The notes beneath the pieces were generated by a model. It was not told the DNA's origin and did not search any database. It saw only the letters and a program-made list of their open reading frames with translations. A program made the position numbers and the translations under genes. 64,000 nucleotides of DNA, from positions 25,131,387 to 25,195,386 of the forward strand of contig CM066918.1 of assembly GCA_033964015.1 (NCBI GenBank), given 5' to 3'. Position 1 is the first letter of the stretch, and each line of letters begins with the position of its first letter. Positions 1 through 13,600 of the stretch are shown one piece after another. This stretch comes from Scolanthus callimorphus. Taxonomy: Eukaryota > Cnidaria > Anthozoa > Actiniaria > Edwardsiidae.

Positions 1-603
1 GGTACTCCCCTGAGAGTCATTCTCCGTTCCCCAAGGTCACGCTCCATTCAAATGCCCCAAAGACTGGAACAGTGTGTTTCCCAAACTCCGGACGATTTTT
101 CGTTTAGCGCTATAACATTTCGGAAAAGTCCTAACAGTTTGAAAGTTTGTAAGCGGTAAGTTAAAATGATTTCTGATATAAACAGCGTAAAGACACTCAT
201 TTTTCTCTAAATGATTAGCAACAATGTGGTAATATTCTGTTGTTCAAAAATCCAACTACGGACAATTTGCCCAAACTCCGGACACAAACTGCAGAAGTTA
301 TTTTCACCGTCGCGACGAAAACCCAGTTCACTGCACTAGCCAAACAAGGTAAGGACCTGATTGGCTTAGATGGTTTGACTGACCTAGACTGCTTGCAGTT
401 CCTTTTCGCGAACGTCTGTGACAACGTGCGAATGAAAAGCCATTTTCACGGATGTTCGCCAAAGAAGAGACTGCAAGCAGTCTATTACGACTAACCAAAC
501 AGAAAAAGCAAAATCCACAGCATCGACAGCATCCACGTCCACAGCATCCACATCCACAGCATCGACATTTTACAGCGTGAAACAACGGTTTTGGCTAATA
601 TTT
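1..603. other. 5' edge of window, intronic
   Basis: Upstream of exon P1. I see no cadherin exon here. A phrase ccaaactccggac occurs at about 82 and 270, and degenerate ccacagcatc units occur at 517-565. Confidence 0.4.
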
Positions 604-895
604 AACAATTAGACCTCAAGGCCGAATGTGCTATGATGAATAGACCATGAGGCCGAAGGCCGAATGGTCTATTGATATCATAGCACATGAGGACGAGAGG
701 TCTAATTGTTTTAGTATAAACCAACTAGTTGGTCAGTTTTGGCAATGAATTCCATTATTTTATGTTGCAAAAATCAAGTTTTCTTGCAAAGAAAGGTGGT
801 GGTTTTGCCAGGCACGGTCTATCACTAATAGACCATTAGTAGCTCAGCCAATCAGAATGCAGGATTTGTAGTAGACCATTAGTTGGTTTATACTA
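604..895 (-). mobile_element. Two-hairpin MITE, copy 1
   Basis: Made of one roughly 100-nt foldback (604-707, centred on ggccgaaggcc) and one TIR unit (711-895) with ends TAGTATAAACCAACTA. Further copies lie at 24785-25078 and 58625-58917 in the opposite orientation. It is non-coding. Confidence 0.8.
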
Positions 896-940
896 AATAG
901 ATTTAGTCACTGGCTAAAAGCGGAGCTCCCGGTTACATAT
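896..940 (+). mobile_element. Helentron terminus fragment
   Basis: The sequence tagatttagtcactggcta followed by aaagcggagctcc is the terminal segment of the Helentron family in inverse orientation to 9560-9601. It directly abuts the MITE at 604-895. Only the terminus remains. Confidence 0.5.
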
Positions 941-1159
941 TTTTCTGTTAACGGACGCGCAGTATTTTCCCGCCGAAATGAAATACGGTTTTTGGGTTGC
1001 CTGTGGTAGGGGCGCGCAGACACGGACGCGCCCCCGATACCCAAATGGGAATACCGCTGAACCGTGAAAAATGAAGTCGATCGTAAACCGGAGTTCTATT
1101 GTATTCTTCCTGCGAGGAAATCCTCTTTCAGAATGACAGTATATTTTATGTCATTTCAG

Positions 1160-1299
1160 GGACCTACCTTCAACAGTTTAATGCAACAGACACTGATGGT
1201 GACCCTATCACGTACAGTCTCCAAACCGAGGCTAAGGAATGGCTGAGCATTAATAGCACCAATGGGAGGACTTGGATCATTAAGACACTAGACAGAGAG
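1160..1299 (+). CDS. Plus cadherin exon P1 (EC repeat, LDRE)
   Basis: First exon of the plus cadherin seen in the window. The acceptor tcatttcag precedes it and gtaaaa follows. It starts with two bases completing a split codon and reads FNATDTDGDP, a cadherin ATDxD calcium motif, then ends on TLDRE. The preceding exon must lie left of the window; none was recognised in 1-1159. Confidence 0.85.
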
Positions 1300-1580
1300 G
1301 TAAAATGTCAGTGAAATCATTTCTTTTGAAAATATCCCCCCCCCCAAGTCATTTAAAAAACAAACAAAGTTTTCGTAGAATGCAGGGGCTAAAAATATAA
1401 TAGCACATTGTGCGTGCGCGTTGATTTCCCCCGCCCAAAGTTGCAGACGTTTCGCTCAACTGTTATCAACCAATGAAAATGTTGGACGCGCGCGTGATTT
1501 TAACATGGATGTAATACAGGACATGACAATTCCTTTGTGTAGTCAGTCCTTTTATTTTAAGCCCGGCTTGAAATACAATG

Positions 1581-1622
<42 letters not shown>

Positions 1623-4600
1623 GCGGCGGCGTGACATCATCATGATCATCATATCTTGATCTATGATCTGATCTCATTTTAATTTGTGTATTTGTCCATT
1701 TCAAAGGCACTGAGCACTGGCAGACTTGACACTGAAGTGTACGCAGATGCCAACGGAGATCGGGTAATTATATGATCCCAGACTTGCCAGTCCGAAAACA
1801 GGAAGGAATACGCAACGCAGATTTGTTGGATTGCCGCTCGTTTCAATTGTTCAAACGGTTCAAACGTGAATTTGGGCAACATGACAGCCGCCAGAATCTG
1901 ACATGACATGCTATCAGTATTGGATCAAGGGGTTGTGGGGGGGGGGGGGGGGGGGTTGTGTTAGCACTGCTTATATTTGATGCACTGACGTAAATGCAGC
2001 GTTCTACGTGGGAGGGGGGGAGGGGGGGGGGAGGGGTGCGTGAAGGTAAGCGACCTTCGCAGACCCTGCAACACAAACCAATCTACAAAAGAGATGTGCC
2101 AAATTTTCTATGACAGATTTTCTTTCGGCAAACTGAATTTCTGATGAAGAATATAAAAACCTGTATTGGACCCACACCAATAGTAATATTTACCTCTTCA
2201 CCAGGAAACTATGCGAGTTATCCTCATAGTCACTGATGTGAATGATAACGCCCCAGCTTTTCAAATCCTGCCCACTAGCATCGCTATTAAGGAGGTAAGA
2301 AGACGTTATAATTAGCCAAAGATATTTCGACTTAATTACAGTCCTTCTCAGGGGCAATAACTGACCGACAGCGTTAATAACTGTTTAATATGGTCATGGT
2401 GGTATCCCTGTGCAGATCCACCCTATTAAGGCCAGAAGGCTCCACCGATCTTAATCCGTGGATCCCCAGGGTCTTGGACACTGCAGTTGCATGATCAATG
2501 TACTGCATAGATCCTTCGATAACTGTTGTGTTTAGTCGAGTGCCAGTTAGATCACGTAGAAAAAGCCCTTGCATTGACCCTAATTGGTAATGAATACCAA
2601 CTACGAAAAACACTTTATTCGAGAAATATGTCTCTTCTGGCTTGTATTCTAGCTGTTATTCTACGCCGGACGTTTTCAAGTCTTTTTTGTACCATTTCAG
2701 GATACATCTTTGGGTTTTACATTATTCGCTGCATCAGCCACAGACGCTGACGAAGGATCAAACAAATTGATAGCTTATAATATTTCCAATGGAAACCAGG
2801 TAAATCATGTTTAGGGACAAAAATATGTACCACTGTTGGGGAGTTTCAGCTTCCTCTGATTTTTCGTGGTATGTGCTATATACCACGGACTGACGTAACA
2901 AAGTGGTCAAAATGTTGTGGACTCACGACGCGCAGCCGATCGATTGGGTCCGCAGTACATTTTGACCACTTTATTACGTCATTCAGTGGTATATAAGAGG
3001 ACATACCATCTGAGGACATTTGTTTTATACCACAAGAAAAAGGCAAAATGAATACCAAAGCAGCACGCATGCGCAGCCAAACGGTGTTTTCATTGGTTCT
3101 TATTTTTAGCGCGCGCGGTGATGACCAGAATTCGAGAAACGCGCGCGTTGTGGTATACGTTTTAGCTTTACCAGCCCACCCAGGAATTCAAGTGAATTTC
3201 GTCACGTCCACCCTGGAATTATTATTGACCGTGGGATTTAATATTTTGGGACAGCAATAGTCCAGTTTCGGCGGCGCATAAATACAGCAGGAGCCTCAAT
3301 TTGAAGTCGAAAAAGTTGTGAATAGCAGTGAGTCGAAAAAGTTACCTCAAGTTTGTCTATTGTCTCAATTCAAGCTTCATCAGTTTCTCGTCGGTATTCA
3401 CAACTTTTTCGTCTTCAAATTGAGGCTCCTGCTGTATTTATGCGCCGTCGATTCCTATTCAGCGGTAGAGCAGAGAATTCTAAACTGGACTATTCAGGTA
3501 TTTTAGTCTTGTGGAAGGGCACTAACTCTTAAAATTCCAAGCTGCACCCAATCTGAAATTCCAGGCTGCTTTATGATTACCCACCTTGGAATTCCAGGAG
3601 CCCTCAACAAGGAGGAGGAATTTGTTAGAATAGACCTTTTTCCAAAATGGCCGCCGCAAATTCACATGTCTTAAAATTAAACTGACTAAAAATCAAATAC
3701 TGGCACTAGAAAGAGTATCCTCACAGTAATACTTTAAATTTTCGTTATGCCAAATGCCATGTCGGCTGAGAAATCAGAGTCTGAAAACTGAAAATTTTAC
3801 AGAGATTTGTATGACTGGGGGTATGACGGATACCCCCAGTCATACAAACGTCTGTAAATTTTCATATTTTCAACGTTCGTTTTCTCGGAAGATATTGGAT
3901 ATAATGCAGCGAAATTTTGTAGTTTTACTAAAGTGATGATGTGTGTTCTAGTGCTGGTGTTCATTTTTAACAAAAATTTTGAATTTTCGGCGGCCATTTT
4001 GGAAAAAGGTCTATTGTCCATTTATCGAGAGCTACATCTCACTTTCTTACTTTCACATATAACGATTCAATTCAAGCTATGCTTGGTGATTCGGCCATGT
4101 CCTTCTCAGAATTGAATGCATCATATTTTGCGGGACAGATTCAGCGGCAACAATTTCCCATGGCATACCAGCAAATGATATTTTTAAAGTTATGATCTTT
4201 TCTATGCACTTTTGAGTGGTACAAATTAAAAGAAGTTTCGACATTCGTGAAACATCCGCGTGCCTTGTTGGAAGGCCTCCTTTCCACAACCCAAACTAAA
4301 TTCCGAGTTGCTTTCACCCATCAAAGAATTCCTCAGGACCACCTTCTTACCGTGCTAGCAGAGCTTTCTCCTGTGAGTCTTTTATCATGTCGTAGCCATT
4401 CGTGGGTTAACTCCGGTGTAATAACCATTTCCAGAGGACACCTTTGTGTTCAGTTCTTATTTCATCCTGATTCGTTCTACCAAACAAAGGAAGCTTTGTG
4501 ACGCAGTTCGTGAGCACTCACAGGTTATTACACCGGAGATAAGCCCCATTCGTGCTCTGTGTATTTCGCGTAGCTGAGTTTGTTTACTGCCTGAAAGAAC

Positions 4601-7600
4601 AAGAACGCGCAGCCCGAATCACGAATTAATTGGGTCACCGTAAAAGACCGTACCAGCATGTTTACGTACCATAAAAATGTACATTTTACCTCCCCCTCCC
4701 CTTCCCCTGTAGGATCGCCAAACTTGAATCTTGAGGATATCGACAATAGAGGGCGTGTTTGTGGAGATTTTTGTTCTGCTACTGCGCGCTGTTGTCGGAC
4801 CAGAAAAAGGTCGCGATGGTGCCGGGCCGTTTTGGGTTCACTAACACCTTTTTCGTCTTTTGGCCCTTTGCGCAGGGGAACAGAATACAGAAGTGGGGCT
4901 GGCCGAGCACGGGGTCGAAAGGAATAGGAAACGCTAAAACGAATCTTTCTAAACGTAGTTACTAACTATATTTTACCTTTCTCAAACTCTACGTTCCCAG
5001 GAAGGACGCTTTACCATCAACTCGGTGTCTGGAGCCATCTCGTTGGTCAAGTCCTTAGATTATGACGATGGTACAAGAACCTACAACCTCAACATCACGG
5101 CAATGGTACTAGAGCAACTCACAACGTCCCACTTAGCCCCACGCAGCCAATCCTTTGTTATTGTTTTTGTTTTATACTAAAAGACGAACTGCGTGTACAA
5201 ATCTGGAAAGAAACATCTACAAACAATATATTTTACTTCATTAAACTGAATTCAAACGAAAATATTGCACTACATTCCCAAGAACAGCCGATGGAGATGG
5301 ATGCTTTCTCTGACACAGAGAATTTCTGCAGAAACCCATCCATGGGAAAAGCTAAATTTTCCAAGGCACACGCATAGGAAGTGTTCGGAATACGAACACT
5401 TCTCATCCTTCTAACCATGGGAAATTCAGCTTTTCCCATGGATGAGTTTCTGCAGAAATTCCCTGTGTGACTTGATATAATGTTAGGCTAACAAAATTGC
5501 GGCTGACTGAGCTTTGGACAGTAACAAACATTGTTTTATTATAGAATGATCGCAGCAATATTCATCTTCAAAGTTTCGCCATTTTGACAATCAATGTGAC
5601 TGACGTGGACGATCTGTACGCCAATTTCTCGCAACCCATCTACAAGGTGCATATTGACAAGAATTCGCCAAAGGTACGAAGGAAAACTCTGACTTACTAG
5701 TTATCATTTTATCTTAATATATTAATGACTTCAACTGTTTATTCGCTAAAGTCTTAATTCTCGGTCTTCTCCCGCCATTGCCGCCAATCAAATAAATCAT
5801 GGTCTTACATGATCATTTACTGATATTAAATTGACAACAATAACTCATGACCCTGATTTTTACCTAGAAGATATCGTTTATTCTTAAAATCTACCTTTTA
5901 TGGGGTTGCAGCCTTGCAGCGTATATCTTGTGACGTCAGTGTTTTCATATTTAAAGTAATAGTGAAAATCAGCAAGCGTAAAGGAGCTACGAAAAGAAAA
6001 GTTCTGAATTTCAATAGCGCCTGGCGAATGATGCGTAATTAGAAAGTTTGACGTTCGTCGCTCGAAATTTGAGCGCATTGCGGGAATTTTAATTTACAGA
6101 AAACATGTGGGTTAATGAGCCTCTTGCCACCGATGCAATTCAAGGCTTTTGAGAATGCCTCTTTGCTCTTAAAAAATGTAATAATATGGTCGAGATTAAA
6201 CAAATTTGCTATTCCCAAGAACGTATTGATGTTTTCATCAAAGTTTGGAAACTTTTTAAAAATGAGTAGAATGGCTCATTAGCCCACAGTTTCTCTCAAA
6301 AATGAACAATTAACTGCGCCCTTACAACTTTATGCATAACCTTCAAAATTTCTGAATAAGCACAAAGGTTTATTGTCATGTGCACAAAGGTTTATTGTCA
6401 TCTTTCAGTATTTATGCTTATTCTGGTTATTATTCTGAAGAATCAACGACAAGAGGAGTTTATTGAGCATTCTTCAAAATTTTTGAGTAGGCTTCATTTT
6501 TTGTCCGCTATTCATACGAATTATTTTCAAGCTCCTTCAAACATTGTGAATCTAGATTCTGCTTATGCAAATGAGTTCGGCGGATTGTAAACAAAGGATC
6601 CTCCTATTTCCTCCAAGTTAGATCATTCGCCTTTGTCACACGGCAGCCATCTTGGATTTTTTAATACAGCGAAGCAGTCATGAAAGCGAGGCCAAGCGCG
6701 TAAGCTCACCCACGCATAGTCACTTCTGTAAGAAAAAATCCAAGATGGCTGCCGTGTGACAAAGATGGCATGGACGGGCACGGTTGCATACGGAGTCTTA
6801 GAAACGAAAGCGGTGTCATGTCGCTCACGACGAGACAGCGCTTTTAATCCAAGCTGAACTAACGCATGCATGATCAATGATCACCCCTCTCTTTACAGGG
6901 ATCCTTCGTGACGCAAGTCAGTGCTCGAGATATGGACTCGTTCAATGATCCGGTTACATATGGCATCTACCCAGGTATAGGATTTGTCCAATATCATCAT
7001 CAAGCAAACATTATTATTGAACACAGACCTCATACTCTGTATATCACTTTTTGCAGAAAGTGACCCATCTGGGATATTCATGATCAATTCAACTACTGGT
7101 ATAATAACAGTGAATGGCGGCTTGCAGGACAATATTTTCAGTCTTACTGTGACAGTAAGTTGTCATGCACGTCCGAAATGCAGTATAGCAACAACATTAT
7201 GATAAAAACTTTTTCATTTAGACAGGGAATTGGCATTCATGATTTGGTATAATCACTCAAAGTGTCAATTCCCACCTATTCGATTTTTTTTTTCAAATGA
7301 GGTGATTAGATTCGTTGAGTGGAACGTTGAATAGATTCACTAGAGATGATACTAAAAGAAATAGTTGCTTGAGGCACCGTGAATATCAGTAAATAGTAAC
7401 CGGTGACTATTCGCCGTACACGACCTCTCGGGCGACTAATTTTCAACTAACACCTACCTACTACATAAAATGTCGAAACACGTAGATTGACCAAGAGAAG
7501 ACGAAGAAGTCAATGACAGGATCACACCAGCAGTGGGAAATCGCACCTAACCGCCTCTTTCTCGTAACATTTTCCAGGCCACAAGCACAAAACACCCACC

Positions 7601-10600
7601 AGGATTTGCCCTTGTTAAGGTGACAGTCGGACCAAAGCCAAACCTAACCTACATCGTGTCAATAGTGGAGGGAGAAGCGAACATTGAGGTCTATAATTTA
7701 CAGGTATGGCGGCTAGACGGTACACGTTTTGTTACCCGAGTCTCCAAGCTTTGCTCGTTTGCGGACAAGCACAGCAAGGAACCCCCAAACACCTCAGAAA
7801 GCATGTGAAGCTTGGAGACTCTTGTAGAGTAGCTAGACAAATACCCATACATTCACACCACGCCACAACACCCATACATTCTTTTTACAATCTCTCGCCG
7901 CCAGCTCAGTAATATAACCGAGCCCAATCGAAAATATCACACTAAATGCTCAATGGATGGAAATTGCAGATAAGCCACATCCCCCAAGATGTAATGGTCT
8001 TACAATTTAGATGCTCAAGCTGCCAACAACTCCATGTAATTTCACATTGGTGTTTCAGCTTATAGAGTCTTACTTCAACGTAAGTGGTGCCACACTTTCG
8101 TTACTCGGAAACTACGGCTCCCAGTTTGTGATCGACGATGCTACAAGTACACTTAAAGTTGGACAACCACTGGACAGGGAAGCGAAGGCCCAGCATTTGG
8201 TCTTAGTGTCTCTAATGAAGAATGGAGCACTCGTTGGAATGGCGACGGTAGGATGAGTTCATTATTAATAGCGGAGCTCCTGCGCGGGCCGAAGGCCCGC
8301 GCAAGCGGAGCACCATACCTAAGGAAAAAACGTATGTGTACTATCGAGTTGATTTTTGAACGTCACGGGCATTATGGATCATTTTGATGACGTCATTGAT
8401 GACGTAAGGGCATGTGACCTTGGTATAGAGTTCCTCTTATGGTCTTTGAAAGTTTGTCCGAGTTTGGCTTCTATAGAAGCTACCCTTCGGGAGATATGAT
8501 TTTTTCTTTATTTTTCTGGTATTAAACCTATAGCGTACGCCGTCCGTCCGTCCGTCGTCCGTGTACACATGGGAACCCTGTGGTATGCAAAGAAAAAATT
8601 ATATCTCCTCAAGGGAGCACGCTAAGACAACCATACTTTGGATATTTTGTCTATGCCACAAGGGGGGTGCTGTAACCCGGACACGTGATGTGACGTCATC
8701 GATGACGTCGTCAGTGATTGAAAAATGAATATCTCGTGAAGGGAAGACTCTAAGACAACCAAACTTTGGTAGTGTAGTCTAGGTCACCAGGTGAGCGAAA
8801 TGAAGTGGTCACGTGATATGACGTCATCTATGCTTCAAAAATGAATATCTCCTGAAAGGAAGACTCTAAAACAACCAAACTTGGGAAGTGTAGTCTAGGT
8901 CACCAGATGAGCGAAATGAAGTGGTCACGTGATGTGACGTAATCGATGACGTCATCTATGCTTGAAAAATCAATATCTCGTGAAGGGAAGACTCTAAAAC
9001 AACCAAACTTGGGCAGTGTAGTCTAGACCACCAGATGAGCGAAATGAAGTGGTCACGTGATATGACGTCATCGATGACGTCATCTATGCTTAAAAAATGA
9101 ATATCACGTGAAGGGAAGACTCTTAAACAACCAAACTTGGGTAGTGTAGTCTAGACCACCAGATGAGCGAAATAAAGTGGTCACGTGATATGACGTCATC
9201 GATGACGTCATCTGTGCTTCAAAAATTAACATCTCGTGAAGGGAAGACTGTAAAACAACCAAACTTGGGTAGTGTAGTCTAGACCACCAGATGAGCAAAA
9301 TGAAGTGGTCACGTGATATGACGTCATCGATGACGTCATCTATGCTTAAAAATGAATATCACGTGAAGGGAAGACTCTAAAACAACCAAACTTGGGTAGT
9401 GTAGTCTAGACCACCAGATGAGCGAAATGAAGTGGTCACGTGATATGACGTCATCGATGACGTCATCTATGCTTGAAAAATTAATATCTCGTGAAGGGAA
9501 GACTCTAAAGCAACCATATACACATGGGAATCCCTTTCATTCACATAGAAAATTTTATAACCAGGAGCTCCGCTTTTAGCCAGTGGCTAAATCTATATAT
9601 TAATGGTGATCACTTTGTTATCAATGTGTGTTGTTTATTGACATCATATGATATAATTATGGACCGTTGACGCCTTTTAAGCTGGAAGTATGGGGCATAA
9701 AGTACAAAACAAAAAGACCTGGCCACTGTACGTCTGTCAGGATAAAACAACTATACTAGAAACTCCTTTCCAAACTTTGAAAACATGCTTACAGCAAAGA
9801 AGAGAGCTCTCTCTGTTTCCATCCTTTACAAGCAAAGTATAGCCTAATCATGCAATAAAATATCCGAGATGAGAAACAGATGAATAAACAACTGAATATA
9901 TATATCAAATTATTCTCGTATCACCTTTTTTTCCCTTTCCTTCCTTTGCTCATGGGACAGTTGGTCATTTTGTCTTGTCAACAGATTATTGTCAATGTCC
10001 TTGACATCAACGATAACATACCAAACTTCCTAGGAGTTCATCCTTTCAACCTTACTGTAAGAGAAAACAAAAACATCGGGGACACTTTACTTACTGCCTC
10101 GGGCCAGGATGACGACGCGGGAAATAACAGTACCTTGACGTATGAAATCGTCAGTGGCAACATGGATGGTGAGTGTTCGATGAAGTATTTAGGGCATATA
10201 GAGCAGATTTCCTGTGATTGTGGAAAATGCCGCGACAAAGTTGTGCCGCATCGTGACCGCGACTACGCGACAGTGCCGCGGCACTTTTCACAGTCATACG
10301 AAATCTGTTCTAATATGGAGGTTGGAGAACAGTGCATTACAAAAACAAGTACTTTTTGATGTCTAAACACCGAAGAACACATGGGTCAAAATTGAAGAGA
10401 TCCTGGGTGCTGACACAATCCAAGCGAGGAAATCAATGATGGGCAAAACAGCGTTAATGGAATGGTGGATGGCAGGCTTAATCCCCACTAGGAGTGCCCT
10501 AAGGCCAGTGATGCGCCAGGGGCAATTCGGTGATGACGATGGCATGACCGATATGCAATCTACAAGGGCTAATCCATACGTCGAAAGTACGAGCAGCTTT

Positions 10601-13600
10601 GAATATATGGCTTTAAATATTTCGAAAATAGAATATATACATTTAACAGCCCACAAGTTCATTTACGAACAGTCACCTAGTAAATGATTAATTTTGATGC
10701 GAGTTTATTGACAGGACTAGTTGTTCATGTTAACAGCACTTCCTTGTATTTTAGGCACATTTGCAATCAACAACCAAACTGGTGCGATCTTCTTATCAAG
10801 GTCACTTGATCGTGAAAACACCGAACATTACGTGTTGACGATACGAGTGAAGGATGATGGGATACCCTCGCTCAACTCCACAACTACAGTCAATATAAAC
10901 GTGGATGACGTCAATGACAATGCGCCCGTCATGCAGCCAGCGGTCGTTACGGCTTCCGTATCAGAAGTAAGTGCTTTTGGAGTGTTGGTAGTAGTATATT
11001 ATCACTGGTCCCATTGTACTCATATACGTTATGCGTTACGGCTTCCGTATCAGAAGTAAGTGCTTTTGGAGTGTTGGTAGTAGTATATTATCACTGGTCC
11101 CATTGTACTCATATAGGTTATGCCTATGGGAAGGAGACCTGGTGAGCCTAAAGATTGCGCGAAAGACGAAGCTGAGGGTGGGTGGGAAAATCGAAAAAGG
11201 CGTCGCCAGGAATCGTAAGCACAAAGAGACGAACACATGCCAAAGGGGTAGCCGGACGGTAGAGGCGCCCTCACTCCCGAGATGAAAAAGCAAATGGCCA
11301 ATATGCTAATGAGAGCATTCCTTATATTCACACTAATTGGACCAGTGAGAATAGTAGAATTAAAGAGTTACTTTTATCACATTCTCCATATTTTCTCCAT
11401 TTTCATCGAGTGTTTTCCACAATTCCATTATTTGATACTCTTCATTGATGATCTATCTCTGGTCTTTATTGTTTGTCTCTCGATTTCCGACATCTCCCTA
11501 GACTATCTTTTATCCAAATCACGAGAGATGTTATTTAACGATTCTTTTTTTTTTAATTAGGGTGCCAACCTTTCGAATAGGTGCAAAAATTCCTCCATGC
11601 ATCACTTCTTCCATTTTTTAATGCGGAAAGGAAGCTCTATCATTACTGATTCATAAACAAAATAAAGATAAACTTTCAAACGCTTTTCTCTTTCTATTTC
11701 AGGCAACAGGGAGTGGTACTTCTGTGACCACTATCACCGCCAGTGATGCCGACATTGGTTCAAATGCTCGACTTATATATGCTATCGAGAGTGGTGGACA
11801 TGAGGACTTTACTATAAACAATGACAATGGTCTCATATCTACATATGGAACGCTAAGCTACAATCTAAGGCGTCGATATACTGTGAGTACAGTGCACAGC
11901 TCGCAGGAAAAGGGTTCGCACTTAGAGACCCAATACCTGTTTCAAACGTTGATCTTTTGGCGCGTCGAATCCAATTCAGCCGACTGGTTTGCTCCTTTTC
12001 AAAACAAAAGGAAGAACCAAGAAGGAAAACAAACTTTACATTCATTTTTGTTCTGATATGACTCATCTAGATTTACCTTTTGCACTAGACAAAGTGTCCT
12101 AGAAGCTGCAAATGAAATTTCGAACAATTAGATTCGACGCGGCAAAAGTTCGACGTCTGAAACTGGCTTAGAAACAAGACGCCGTGTCGAGGCGTGTCGG
12201 CTGACGAACATGCCTGTCGGAAGCTACAGGCCAATAACATGTCCTCTACACCACATCTTCATTGACTATATCTCCCTAATGAGATCTATTCTACGTCAAT
12301 GGTGTAACAGCTCAATTCATTGCAGGCCCGTGTCAGCTACCCCTTTGTTATTGTTTTCGTTCGATATTAGAAGACGAATTACGACTGTACAAATCTCTTA
12401 ATAAACATCTAATAATAAAGTTTCAGATTTGCTCTATATTGTCTAAACCAGCCGATGGAAATGGATGCTTTCTCCGACTTAATATGTTGCAATGTTCACA
12501 AAATGGCGGCTGACACAGACTCTTTAATAATGTTGGGATATATTTTATTTTTCATGTTTTTAGCTGATCGTGAACGCAACTGATAGCGGAACCCCATCCC
12601 TGTCGGTGCGAGGTGTCGTGGAAATAAACGTGATTATGACAAGCACGAACAGTCACAGGCCACAATTTTCCGCGTCTTCTTATATTGGTGGTAAGGGGAA
12701 CACGATAGAAACAATACTTGTCTTCCCTTGATATATAAGTAGGTTGACTTATACACTGATGTGTTTTCTCAACAACAATCATATGCTTTCAAATTTTTTG
12801 CAGGGGTGCACAAGGTCACTACTGACAACTTCGAAGTCCTGGCTGTGAAGGCAAGTACTTAATGGAGGTTGTATTTTACCTACTCAACTCAAAAGAAGTG
12901 TTGCCATGCCAGGCTGCCAAGTAAAACGATCTCCCATTCGATCTCTGACAAAAAAGTTAATTTCTTTTGCATGGTTTGACAATGATCTTCAGGCAACTGA
13001 CGCAGACAGTGGGACCAATGGTGAGATCGTTTATAACATCGCATCTAGTGGAACACAAGGCTTGTTCTACATCGAGTCCTCCACGGGAGACATCAACACA
13101 GCTAACACCTTCTTAGATAGGGAAGAAGGGCAGTCATACTCGTTCTCCGTTCGGGCCACTGACAAGGGTAGTCCGCCCAAACTATCCCAACCCAATGCTC
13201 AAGTGACGGTAAGATACTATTTAAAGATTTTTTGAAACTAACGTAATTACCTCGAAATACGGTTTAAGCCTACTGATACAAAAAGGTGAATGACTAGTTA
13301 CTTGATAGTACTAAAGAATCGGATTTCGGGAATCGAGATCTGTATGACTTTTGTGTTGCCAGTCCTGCGTTTGCTGCCACATGGGTAGTAACAAAACAAA
13401 ATGCACACCCCTCCCCCTGGTCCCATTGAGGACACTTGCAACTCCAGGGTGGGTAATCCTGCAGGACAGCAGGGACGTTTCAGGAATCCGGCTGTACTTG
13501 TTTTGGAGTTTTTGATTTCATGACAAATTCTAACGAAGTCATTACGGAAATAGGTACACATTTCTGCAATAATAATAATAATGATATTCTTATTTGTGTT

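Noticed and set aside
240..494. 84-codon plus frame near the left edge as an upstream cadherin exon or gene
   Set aside because: No cadherin motif, no matching splice phase to exon P1, and the antisense frame is equally open.
621..707. Hammerhead ribozyme in the MITE foldback (strings like atgaggccgaaggccgaa and atgaggacgaga)
   Set aside because: The catalytic CUGANGA and GAAA boxes are not both present; the resemblance comes from the palindromic stem.
1843..2076. Proline-rich 77-codon minus frame
   Set aside because: Produced by the G-rich runs at 1937-1954 and 2011-2034.
8682..9495. CRISPR-like array
   Set aside because: Units are 128 bp, contiguous, with no spacers, and are part of a Helentron in a eukaryotic intron.
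11031..11331. Overlapping 84-93-codon frames after exon P12
   Set aside because: Lie in the intron created by the donor duplication, open on both strands, with no domain or splice coherence.
13499..13544. Alternative plus exon reading GVFDFMTNSNEVITE
   Set aside because: It ends in phase 1 and cannot join exon P18 without a stop; the exon at 13610-13698 fits both phases and the paralogue.
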